A DNA stretch of 64,000 nucleotides from Cenococcum geophilum 1.58 (Eukaryota; Ascomycota; Dothideomycetes; Gloniales; Gloniaceae): positions 496,001-560,000 of the forward strand of contig KV748204.1 in assembly GCA_001692895.1 (NCBI GenBank). The letters run 5' to 3'. The notes under the pieces were generated by a model. That model worked only from the letters and a program-made list of their open reading frames with translations, was not told where the DNA came from and made no database searches. Each line of letters starts with the position of its first letter. Position 1 is the first letter of the stretch. The translations under genes and the position numbers were made by a program. Below are positions 23,511 to 34,034 of the stretch, piece by piece.

Positions 23511-26118
23511 ATGCGGCGCGCTTAATTATTAAATCGTAGCTTATCGTCTAGCGTTACTAACGATAAGTATATAGATACGGATAGCGATAGTAACAGCTAC
23601 GGGACAGAACCGACCGTCTTCGATAGTAATACTAACAGTAATGCCGATAGTAACGCCGACAGTAATGCCAATAGTGACGCCGACTGCGACGCCGACTGCG
23701 ACGCCGATAGTGGCATTAACTATAACGCTAATAGCATTGCTGGATCTAATACTAATAGCATTGCTGGATCTAACGCTGGTAATATCGCTGGATCTAACGA
23801 TGCTTGTAAAGCGCCCGCTTAAGTATAGCTTTATAAGGATTAAGACTATCCACTAGAATACTACCTTAAACAGTTAAAAGAGTTCAAGGAATCCAATTTC
23901 ACGACGCAGGACTATGCCGATGGTAGTAAGAATCTCCTTAACCGCATTAAAGAGCACTAGTATTAGTAAGTAATAACCTATTTAGTGGCTTCCTCTTAGG
24001 CCTAACTTAGCGGAGAGCTAATAATTTCTAGATACTGCACCTATATAAGGAAAGACCCCAAGAAAATATACCGTGTCCTCTCGCTTTGGCTCCTTTATAG
24101 CTTCTTTAACTAGTTTCTAAACCAGAAATGAGGGAAAGGGGGTAGAAAACGGCGCGGGATAAAGGCTTTTAGCTCGCTTAGCTTATACTAGAAGTACTAT
24201 CGCCTTATATACGAGAAAGCGACTAATAGGAAAATTCCTGGTAAACTAAACCGCTAGATGTATAAGGTAATTACATTTTTAATTAACCTTTTAACCTAGT
24301 AAGGTAAGGCGGAGCTAAGATATCTTTCTTAGGTACTTCAGAAACTGGCTAAGAAATATAGCTTAAGTAAAAAAAAGCGAGAAAAGACTGTTATAGACGC
24401 GGAGGATCTCGCCCTAGTTCTTAAGACTAACTTAGTTACAATAAGGAAGAGATATATAGTTGGACAACATCAGATGCAAGTCCATTTCTTACTATAGCTA
24501 GACTTTTACACTATAAGCCGACCTAAAGCTCTTCTTAATCTATGCTACTGATATATAAAGGTCACACTTATTTGCGACCTAGAAGGCGGGCCTTATAAGA
24601 TCGTGCTTAAGTTTATATTCGAATTTACTAAGGAATATCTTGGCATAAAAGAAGCGTACGTTCTCTTTCTACCCTATTCCTCTTACCTTACGCTTATAGA
24701 GAACTAGTAATACTTTCCTAATTCCTAAGATTATCTTTAACCCTTTACTTATTCTTAGCCCTTACGTCTTTCTTTTAGGCCTTTTCTTTACCGACTAAGC
24801 TTTTGCACCCCCTAATTTAACGTCCACAGAGTAGCTTAGTAAGCTATATATTAAGCCTAGGCGTAATAAGTTGCCGCTACTACTCCGTTTAGACCTAGAT
24901 AATATCCCCGTATTTTGGCGATTAATTAAAAACCCCTACGGCTATAAGGTCTTACTCGACCAGCCTTTACTATACTTAACTCTTTTGCCCTAAATTAAGG
25001 ACCTTAGCGTAATTACGGGATTTTAGTAGGTTGCGCGCCTATATAGTCTCCGTTACGGCGCAGGCAAGGCATTTAATAAGAATAGTAAGTTCTATTATAT
25101 AGAGCTAGTTCTACTAAAACCTTTCTAACGCCTATACTACCTAGGTAACGTAAGTAACGCCCTCCAGAACCTAATAATGTAGCACACTGATGCTCGAATA
25201 TTCCTAAAGCACTACCTTCTACGGCGTGTTAGCGTAGATATATAGGCAATTGTTTAAGGCTTAGAGCCTTAAAAAAAGTTAATAAAAGCGGTATGCTAAA
25301 TAAGCCAATTAATTAACCCGTGGCGGCTATAGCACCTAATAATAGAATAATCCTTATTGGTAAACGAGAACCCGCGTATTTATACCTTAATTAAAATTCG
25401 AAATAAGCTAAAGCTTAGCCTTAAGCGCAAAACCGCAGGAAGTATAGAATACCAAAAACTTAGCCGAGAAATCACAAATGAAAGGCAACGTCAGAGAAAT
25501 GCGCTATTGGAAAATATTAAGAAGAATTGGGATAACGAATAAGCTGTAATTAATATTAAGCGGCAACTTTCTGGGGATAAATTTAGCGAGGATATTAAAG
25601 TAACCTTAGAATTTAGTAATAATAGATCGGTTAAATATAAACGCCTTATCTAAGCGATTATAACACTTCCTAGCGTGTTACTAGAAGATAAGATACGCAG
25701 ACGCAATAATGCCATTAATGCGGTCGTAGATTACTATAATGTTAAGGAAGGTAGAGTATATTGGCGGAATCATCACCAGAGACAGTCTAGGATAGATATC
25801 GCCCTTAGCAAAGTCAAGATTAAAGAAGATACTAAGATTTTAGAAGCTGCTAAAGCGTTAGAGAGGGCAAAGTTATCCTTATATAAGGAGAAAAGACTAA
25901 AAATATACTTTATCTGCCTTGGGAATAAAAATCTCGCAATTAGCAAGCGTATATACAAGTTCCATACTCTAGCTACTTTTATAAAGCATTTCCAACAAAC
26001 ATATCTCTCTAAACTCCTACAGTAGGGTAAGATTAAGTGCAATATTTGCGAAGTAACCCTTAAGCATAAAATGCATCTTTAGAACTATGCACTTAGTATA
26101 TATAGGACCTTTTCCTAG
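23511..26118 (+). pseudogene. DUF3435 tyrosine recombinase with C-terminal C2H2-type finger, RIP-degraded (Starship captain family)
   Basis: From ATG 23511 the frame begins MRRA, then a Ser/Asn/Asp-rich region with short repeats (23580-23800). The DUF3435 body follows: SRPKALLNLCY (about 24515) holds the first catalytic-type Arg, FEFTKEYLGIKEAY near 24620, FLLGLFFTDQAFAPPNLTS near 24770, LYSLRYGAGKAF (about 25040-25075) with the second Arg, and HTDARIFLKHYLLRRVSVD (about 25180-25235) with the His and HY of the tyrosine-recombinase active site. The C-terminal part (RRRNNAINAVVDYYNVKEGR; CNICEVTLKHKMHL near 26040-26075) matches the zinc-finger end of fungal 'C2H2 finger/FluG-domain' DUF3435 proteins. 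About 870 codons is the normal length. It is inactive: multiple TAG/TAA codons, mainly at former Gln/Trp sites, and at least one frame change near 24700. Family members excise and insert large DNA segments when active. Confidence 0.85.
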
Positions 26119-26237
26119 TTATTGCGCGCTTATCTTATTATTCTTTACCACTTTTTATTTTATTTTAGTCTATTATTATCTAATCCTATTTTAGTATTTA
26201 ATAGAATAGATACAATAACTGGGATTTTATAATTCGT

Positions 26238-26355
26238 TTGGGGGGGCGAGGGGTAATAGGTAAGGGTAAGGGTAAGGGTAAGGGTAAGGGTGAGGGTAAG
26301 GTGAAGGATGAGATAAAGGGTAGGGTAAGGGGTAAGGGGAGGGGAGGGGAGGCTG
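26238..26355 (+). repeat. G-rich simple repeat, core (GGGTAA)n
   Basis: About six consecutive GGTAAG/GGGTAA hexamers (26258-26300), then a decaying G/A-rich tract. The unit is GGGTAA, not the fungal telomere unit TTAGGG, and it is internal. It lies between the recombinase and BTB remnants. Confidence 0.6.
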
Positions 26356-26758
26356 ATGGGAGATGGATGATATAGTTGCTATACAATATCTGACGGACCG
26401 ACTATAGACAAGATATATATTCGAATTTCTTAGATTAACCCAAACGGAGAAAGGAAGAGAAGTATTATATAATAACTTCCTACCTAAGCCGATTTCCTAA
26501 GCTATATATCTTTACTTATGTATAACGCTCGCACCTTTTATAACGAAGTATATAAGGGTAATTAGGGTTAGATAGATAACTACTATCCTTAATATAATAT
26601 ATAAACTCGGCTCTGTAACCGATATTATAACAGGTCCTAGTTATATAGAGGGTATTAAGATAGTTATTAATGTTTTCGCTTTTACGCTTAGCCGCGGCAT
26701 ACCTTGCCTCGGCGGATTAAAGCAGTAATTCTATTTATCGTAGCCAAGATTAGACAGC

Positions 26759-27517
26759 TTAAAGTTTTAGTATAAAATTTTCCTCTATGTCCTTAGATGC
26801 GGTAATCACTGTCCGTATAATGCTAATAGCGAAATCGCTTATAATGTCCAGCTCTATAAAGTCCTTAAGTTTAACAAGCTCTTTAATATGCTCGGCCGCT
26901 ATTAAGGTAATTATATTATATAATGCTAAGTCGCCTATTAGGCTAAAGACATCCTTAATAATATTAGGAAACCTGCTTATGGACTAGCTGGTTCCTAAAA
27001 TATATTGGATTTTTATATTTATAAGCTCTTTTAGCTATAGTATATCGTAGTAATCGGTAATTGCATTAATATAGACGTGACGAAGTATAATATAGGCCGT
27101 TATCGGCCGTATTGTTATATCTTTATTATCGCCACCACTATTATCTAGTTTAGATAGTAATAAGGTATCAGCGTTGTCGATATTAGATCCTTACTCCTCT
27201 TTACTATTTTTATAGTCCCTCTTGTATATAAATTAGATTATCCTCTTAACGGTGCCAGAATTGAACTCGTTGATATTTATAATATTAGTCGCCGCCTTCT
27301 ACCCGTTAGTTAGTTAGTTAGGGTTAATTCTACTAGATATTTAGTTAGCTTTTACCTAAAAGTCTTTATTACAGGCAGCTGTAAGTATAGGAGATTAGGT
27401 GTATATAATCGCTTTATAGACTTTAAACTCTAGCCCCTAGTATATAAGTTTTAAGTCGCTATATCTCTTGCTGTCTATAAGCCGCGCTAAGCCGAACGGA
27501 ACACTCTTAGATGGCAT
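26759..27517 (-). pseudogene. BTB/POZ-domain protein, RIP-degraded
   Basis: From ATG 27517 on the minus strand the frame reads MPSKSVPFGLARLIDSKRYS, then DLKLIYQGLEFKVYKAIIY and a segment ending NIININEFNSGTVKRII followed by FIYKRDY. This is the standard fungal BTB fold: YSDLxLxxxGxxFKVHKxVL, then the acidic loop and strand preceding LYTxDY. The tail (HVYINAITDYYDIL; AEHIKELVKLKDFIELDI) fits the helical C-terminal part. Length to TAA 26759 is about 250 codons, typical of small fungal BTB proteins, which act as dimerising adaptors, often for Cul3 ubiquitin ligases. Several TAG/TAA codons interrupt it. Coding-like sequence seems to continue past the terminal stop, so the 3' end may lie nearer 26700. 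Confidence 0.75.
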
Positions 27518-27519
27518 GT

Positions 27520-28400
27520 TTCTTTAGTTTTGACTACGTCTTAAGCAATATTTAAGGGAGTAATTTAGTGTTAAACAGGACAATTAAGAATAAGAACTCT
27601 ACTTTATTAAATATGGCTCTAGAGCCTCTATATATATATTAAGAAGTCGTCATTAGCTTCATCTAATCTGCGACAGATTTGGCTGGTTAGTTAGAGCTTT
27701 AAACGTCAGTTGCTTAACTAAGGACTAGTATAACTTCTAAAGTTCTAGAAAGGGTAAGTGGTGGGGTATGCGGCTATAGCGCCTAGAAGTAGTTAGTAGT
27801 TATATAATAGAGGCTTAGTTAGAGGACGTGTTCCTGTAGCTTAGGTTAAGGCTCTATACTCCTCTAAGCCATATTAAGCAAAGTTAAATAGTATTATATT
27901 CCTGTGTACCGGCCCGCCAATTACACTATTCCACTTTTTCCTTAACTATATGCTAATATAACCCGCACGATCACCTAGCTTGTAAGATCAGCTATACTTA
28001 CACAGTTTATAAAATTAAGTATTAGGTTTTAAAAGACCACTTCTATATAGCCTTTCTATCTTTGTTACGAAAGAAGTATATTTACACTAAGTATTTTAGT
28101 AAGGCTGGGAGAAGAGAGCGTAGAGAGGGGGGTTTAATTTTAGTGGGGGTTGTAAGTATAGGTGAACGTAAAGGCATAAGGCGGGAAGGGCTTTAGGCTT
28201 AGTTATAGAATAATAGCAAATCGCTAAACCATTATATAAGCCGTATAAGATTTTATATTCTCTAAACAAAATTAAGCAATTTAAGCAGCGTGGTTCCTCT
28301 ATATAAACTTAAATCATTTCCTCTATAGAAGTACTATAGCTACTGTAAGCATTGGTAGAGCCTAGGATACTAATTAAACCATAAGGGAGGGCCTAGCAGC
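27520..28400. other. Degraded sequence, nothing recognised
   Basis: RIP-type composition with no continuous protein-like frame that I can follow. It would include the BTB gene's upstream region. Confidence 0.35.
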
Positions 28401-28660
28401 CCAGTTAGCTTTATTAAGTTCCTTAACCTCTTTATTTAATTACTCTAAAGCTTCCTTTCCACCTTCTATAAACTGTATATCGCCGGAAAGGCAATTAGAT
28501 ATTATCGCTTCTCCATTATAATTAAGTGCCATTATAGCTAATGTGCCACCACGGTAGCCCGGTACGGCTAAAGATATTTTAATAATTATATCGCGTATAG
28601 GAATCGTAGCCTAGCGAACATTAGGTGGAATATATAGAATGCCGATAATCTTATAAAGCT
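28400..28660 (-). pseudogene. Short degraded coding fragment, unrecognised
   Basis: The minus strand gives PGYRGGTLAIMALNYNGEAI and SNCLSGDIQFIEGGKEALEW, a protein-like stretch of about 85 residues with few stops. It is too short to assign a family; both flanks decay into sequence I cannot read. Confidence 0.3.
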
Positions 28661-28779
28661 TTGAGATTTTAGGGACCTGCTCGCTTATAATATAGGCAAT
28701 TACTTACCTTTACTTTATATAATTTGCCTTTATTCTATCTAACTGGCTATATAGTAAATAGAGCACGCTATGCGCAGGG

Positions 28780-29060
28780 GTCTAAGGGGGTCTCCCCTTT
28801 AAAGCTCCGCTCGAAGCCCCGCTTAAAGCTTTACTTAAAGCCCTATACGGAGCTCTAAAGCTCTACTAACACGCAGCACTAATATACTAGGAAGGTTCTG
28901 CAATCGGCCGTATAACCGCCTATACGGTCAATCGCTATATAACTGTCTCTATAAATGGCTCTATAAACAGCTCTATAAACGGCTCTATAAACGTCTATAT
29001 AATCGCCCGTATAAACGTTTATACAATTAATTAACTAAACGCCTATACAATCAATCAGAC
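28780..29060 (+). repeat. Two degenerate minisatellites of 12-bp period
   Basis: First array (about 28797-28870): variants of AAAGCYCCGCTT. Second array (about 28940-29060): variants of GGCTCTATAAAC and GCCCGTATAAAC. Both decay at the edges. Confidence 0.5.
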
Positions 29061-29069
29061 GCCCGTATA

Positions 29070-29640
29070 GTATCTCTTATTATAGTTACCAACTTGCTAT
29101 ATAATAGAGGACTTAAAGCGTCTCCGAAACCCTAGATATAGATTAGTTGTATCTATATATAGTCCTATCGCAGTAGTATACTAGTATCCTACCTAGGTTT
29201 TACCCACGGGTATACCGTATAAGAAACTCGTATTATACTATACTAAGAACCCGCGTTACCTCCGTCATCATGCTAGAATATATAAACCGCTTAAAGATGT
29301 TATAATAGAGATAGCTTGGAGGGGTAAACCATATAAGTAAAGAGACTAACTAGGAGAGGCGCTAGATAATTATTCAGAAGATTTATTAAGGAGAGGGACA
29401 CGCAAAAGAAAGGTAGATTGTACCGTAGATGGAGCCTCTAAGAAGCTAAAGAAATGAGAAATTTCTTATAAGAAAAGATTTTCGTAATTACGTTCTTGTT
29501 TTCTGGCGTTAAGAATTAAGGCGCCAATTAGGATTTCCTTGGCTTGGTATTGTTTTTCTATCTAGTTGCTTTTATGTTAAGAGTATCTTATTGTCGTTTA
29601 TATGTACGTTAAATTAAAGTTAAGCTTATAAGTCCTTTAC
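29070..29640 (+). repeat. Duplicated segment, copy A (partner at 44040-44710), 3' end of an unknown gene
   Basis: This segment aligns with about 44040-44710 over most of its length, with differences mainly transitions plus small indels. On the plus strand it encodes, with TAG/TAA as Gln/Trp, LVLYYTKNPRYLRHHARIYK, then LKDVIIEIA and EDLLRRGTRKRKVDC, the same protein end as copy B. After the coding end the similarity continues through GTTAAGAATTAAGGCG-type sequence, so flanking DNA was duplicated too. Copy A seems to lack the 5' half of the gene. Confidence 0.65.
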
Positions 29641-31980
29641 CTTCGTATGCTTAGTAGCAATAAGTCAGCCACCCTATAACCCGCTTAGTCCTCCACAAAG
29701 AATTAAAGTTAAGGTATTAAAGTTTTTAGCGTTTTTATAGGTAACTAGGGTGCGGGTTAACTCTAAATTTTATATTAATAAGGTAGGTACGCGCAGAGCT
29801 ACGTCTAATATTGGTGCCAATTTGGACCGTTATTTTTGAGGCGTTAAATACCTAAATGGTCTTTACCTATAGCAATACATAAATAAATAAATTTGATAAA
29901 AAAATGGCTTTAGCACGTAGGTATGGTAACCTTTAATACGGCCTATAGTAAGGCGTTAAATAATGCAGAATAGTAAGATATGACTTGATGTAACCCGTGG
30001 TAAGGTGTTAATCTTCTAAATTTTTTAAAAATAGCTAAACCGTGGCGCTTGGTAGCAACCCGGGCTTATAACCTAATAAACTAAATAATATTAGAAGGAA
30101 TGAATATAAATCTAGAATCTAATTATAACGAATATAGGCCTTAATATAGGCCTATATTGGTACGGAAACCGAAGTGTTTACTATAGAGACCGACTAAAAA
30201 TGGAATAAAGGATGTCTGCTTATATAAGCAGGAAACGCATATAGAGGACTCTTCTAGAACTATTATTAGAAACCTACTTATGTAACTAACTCTGTTTAGT
30301 AATATTAGATTCCACATTTTAAGATCCTCCTTATAAAGGTAGCTCTTATATTAGCTAAGTAAAACTTAAAGACAATATCTACCCGGCTAAGTCTTTGTCC
30401 TTACAACGCTGCAGCTTACACTTTACCTATTTTATAGCTTCCTCTCTGTTTTCTATCTTTTTAACTATATCCGATAGTACTTTGCCTAGCTTCTGCGACC
30501 TATTTAAAAAAAAAATCCTAAGTAGGGTAAACCGTCTCCTATATAGGGGGGAAGCGTTTAAAGTAGGGCGGAAACCAATTATGTCTAAGACCTATAAAAC
30601 TATTAACTTATAAAAAGCCATATTATTTATAATATTTACCTTAACCCGCTTAAGTTGGTCGTTAAAGGAAACCTATTTAAAGAATTTTTAAGAAGATGGA
30701 GCATTTTTTATCTAAAGCCAATTATTCCCATCCTTTACCTTACGTTTTACCTATTTAATTATTTCCAGCCCGCCTTTTATATATATGAGATTACCCGAGA
30801 ATACCGTGCGTTTAACTACTAAACTATTAGAATTAAATATCCCTAAAAAGACACGTTTGCTATAATATAGGTGTAGGCCATGTTGCTAGCACTGCCGTAT
30901 ATAGCAGAGGGTAAAAATATCTTTAACCTATAGAACTATTAGACTAATATAACTAAAGGGTATATAGTATCTTTTACCTTAACACCGTTATAATCTGTAC
31001 TAGGTTTATTAAAGCCCTATAAAAAATCTTAAGGAGAAACGGGAGGATAATCTGGTCTAAGAATTAAATTGTCCTTTATAATTTCCGGCAGTTTCATTAT
31101 AATCTTATTCTTAAGGTAAAAGTACTAAGTAAGAATAATGACGGGAGTAAAGGTCTAGTGGCCTCTTTATATAGGACTAGAGGATATATATTTATATACG
31201 CCCTATAGCACATTCTCTTCACCTATAAATATTAAGATAATTTCTATAAGTCGCCCACACCTCTTCCGTAAGGCGCGTTGATACTTAGGCGCGCATTAGT
31301 GCGATAACGGTTTTTAGAAACGGGCGGTATTACGTAGGCCCTACCCGACCGAAAATTAGCCTTACTAAAAATTAGCCCTGCTAAAGAAAAATTAGCCCCT
31401 TTAAAGGGTCTTTATATCTATTTACTAATGCGTCTATTACTTATATCTTTTTTAGACTTATTATATCCGCACTATAGATAGCTTCTGGCATAGATAGCAG
31501 ATATTTAGATTACTTACGCGCCTTTCTATTAGCATAGAGCCAATCCTTATCCTCTTAAAAGGAGGACTTCCCCTTTTATAAAATACTTAATAGTGAAGCA
31601 ACGTCACCTTATATTTTACTATATGTTGAGGTATTTCCAACGCTAGGTAGATCAGCAGTATGCTAATAAAAAATATTTAGAAAGTCGCCAGGCAGCACGC
31701 TGTTAAAATCCTCTACACTACTAAAGATGTAGTCTCCATTAAAAAATAATATCTAGTATATTATAATAATATAAATAAGGAAATCTAGGCGAACCCCGGG
31801 GATAGTATGGTAAAGGCTATAGTAATATTAGCACTTGGCCTGCTAAGTTTAGATAATAGTTTGCTAGGGTTTAAGATTTCTATAAAATATAAATACCCTA
31901 AACTTTAGAGCGGCAATATAATGGGCGCACTTAATAATACGCCTTAACACTTTATAGGGAAGGGGGGTGGATATGCTTAT
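29640..31980. other. Degraded sequence; one possible minus-strand fragment
   Basis: The part at 29640-30250 is less RIP-scarred. Around 30380-30520 the minus strand reads SQKLGKVLSDIVKKIENREE, a plausible coding fragment, and 30395-30613 plus is its shadow. Otherwise no feature I can support. Confidence 0.35.
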
Positions 31981-31984
31981 ATAT

Positions 31985-32100
31985 CTCTATAGGTCTATAT
32001 AGCCGTAGCTTTATAGGAGCCGTCTAAGGCCGTAGCCTTATAGGAGCCGTTTAAGGCTATAGCCTCACAGGAGCTGTTTAAGGCCGTAGGTTCCTTAAAA
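31985..32100 (-). repeat. 27-bp tandem repeat, about 3.5 copies
   Basis: Unit GGCCGTAGCCTTATAGGAGC plus 7 bases. On the minus strand it is exactly nine codons, encoding TALNGSYKA-like repeats. It lies just downstream of the degraded unknown gene at 32220-33710 and could be part of its C-terminus. Confidence 0.6.
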
Positions 32101-32219
32101 GCAGAGTAGGAATAATATTAAAATATACGGGGAGTGCCATATTGCGAATTCTAGTTTAGGTTAAGGCTTGCTGTATATAGAAATATAGGGTATAAATTAA
32201 GCTAGTTATTTATTACTGT

Positions 32220-33710
32220 AGTAGCTAGCGGAGTAATTGGCTAGAGATTAGAATTTAAATCGAGAGGAATTAATAGAGAATCTAAATAGATTTTAGGAAT
32301 TAATAGAGGTTTAAAAGGGGGAGGTACTTTGGAATTTAAGTAATAGTCTAGGTTTGTATTGGAAGGAATTAAGGTAGGTTTAAAAGAGAAGGACATCCTA
32401 GGGGTTAAGTAATAGCTTAGGTTAAGAGGAATTTCTAAAGGGTATAAGTAGATTTTAGGGATTAAGGTAGATCTAAAAGGTAATAGTATTTTAGGAGGGT
32501 CCAAATAAAGATTAGCTATGCTATGTTGGTCCCTTAAAGATATTAAAAATATTTAATCGGAACTCCCGTTAGGGACGGCTTGCGGACTACTTATTTTAGA
32601 TAACTTACGCCTAGCACGTTTAGTATTAGACTACTTAGTAGTAGCTAATCTTTTTATACCCCTAGGGCTTTAGATAGCGCTGCTGGCTTCAAGCTAACTT
32701 ATAGAGTTAGTATTAGCACGACAGAGATATATATCCTTTAGGTTCCTCGCTAAAGGAGATAATTCCGTCCATTTCTAGCACTGTGGTTATGTTTCTATCT
32801 AAGCAATCAATATATCGAATTCTTTGGGTGCTATATGCCTTTCAATACTATTATAGGTTAGTTATTAATTTAATAGAGGTAATTAAAAACTAATATTATA
32901 CTAGAATCTAGGTTATAGAGACTAATAAGTACTCCAGGTTTAAGACGACTCCATTTTTAGCTAGCAATATTATTTAGTTTAAGGCGCTCTCCTCCTAATA
33001 GACAGGCTATCTCCTATACCAAAGCTCTAAATTGTTGGCCCTTTTTAGGCTTATAACCTTCTTTCTTTAATCGCTCTACCTTATTATCTAGCGTCTTAGA
33101 CAGAATAGACTTTATTAACCTATAACTAACTGCATTTTTACCTACGTTAAGGACATCAGCCAGGTTATAAATTATTACCCAGTTATTAGCTCCTGCTAGT
33201 TTAATATATAGTTCCCAGAGAGCTTTAAATGATCCGCCCTTAGCTAGATTATAAAGCTTAAGGAACTATTCTAATTTATAATTATCTAAAGACTGAATTT
33301 TCGTATAAACTGTAACTAGTCGCTTTATAGCTGCTAGTGATAAATTCTAGCGTTTTTTAGGGCTTCCTCCGTAAAGTAAGTCTGGGCTTTTATTAGAAGG
33401 TAGGGTTCCTTATCTTTTAAGAATCCGGAATAATAAAATGAATTTAACTATAGCTTTTCTAGTCTTTGGATTTATAGGGGTCATCAAGGCCTCTAGGGCT
33501 TTCGCGGCTTTTGGGATTATTAGGGTGTTCTAGAGGCCTAAAACCGTTAGGGTTTTATTTAAGCTAAGCGCCTCTCTACAGTCGGTAGGTAAGGCCTCTA
33601 AAATTTTATCTACCACTCTTTTATAGGCTTTTACCGCTTTACCTTTATTAGTAAAACGCAGGAATTACGTAAATAGCTTAATCTTATTTAACAATAACTA
33701 TTATCTATAA
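32220..33710 (-). pseudogene. Unrecognised gene of about 500 codons with repetitive C-terminus, RIP-degraded
   Basis: The minus strand stays readable for about 1.5 kb with roughly ten interruptions, nearly all TAG/TAA. Segments include NKGKAVKAYKRVVDKILEAL, AKALEALMTPINPKTRKA, FKALWELYIKLAGANNWVII, LADVLNVGKNAVSYRLIKSI and KPKKGQQFRALV. A basic stretch IKRLATTKQSNTKRARRKL (near 32620) could be a nuclear localisation signal. The last third (32241-32504, open without stops) repeats a Pro/Leu/Ile motif of the type PF(K/R)PLLIPKIYLD about three times. The central helical region could bind DNA or protein, but I recognise no named domain. Confidence 0.5.
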
Positions 33711-33987
33711 GTATCCCTTAGGAGAGGAGTAATAGAAGGTAAACCTACGGCGTAATAAGGACGGACGGTACGAGTGAGCTATAATAGTATACTAGAAAGG
33801 ACTACTTCTCTATCCTATAGCAAATAATAATTAGCTTTAGAAAGGGAAAGGCCACGGAATAGAATTACCGTGGCGCTAAAATCTATTTCACTATACTGCT
33901 AAAGCAGAGAGGCATTTATAATTCTATAGGTTGGTTAAACTAAGAAAAAAAGGCAATAGGGTATAAGAGTAAGAGAAGTAGGAAATG

Positions 33988-34032
33988 TTATAGGGGATTA
34001 TCGTTGCGATCGCAACGATAATACCCCTATAA
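33988..34032. repeat. Long palindrome
   Basis: 33997-34022 is a perfect 26-bp palindrome centred on GCGATCGC. The arms extend outwards with TTATAGGGG / CCCCTATAA, one base unpaired, for 45 bp in total. It would form a strong hairpin. It may be two transposon ends joined tail to tail or an abandoned inverted repeat. No protein-coding use is evident. Confidence 0.75.
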
Positions 34033-34034
34033 TT

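Noticed and set aside
26238-26355. Telomere-like G-rich hexamer array
   Set aside because: The unit is GGGTAA rather than TTAGGG/CCCTAA, it is short and internal, and it degrades into irregular G/A sequence.
33988-34032. Rho-independent terminator or Helitron end hairpin
   Set aside because: Bacterial-type terminators do not apply to a fungal nuclear locus, and there is no CTRR end or A-T target context expected of Helitrons.
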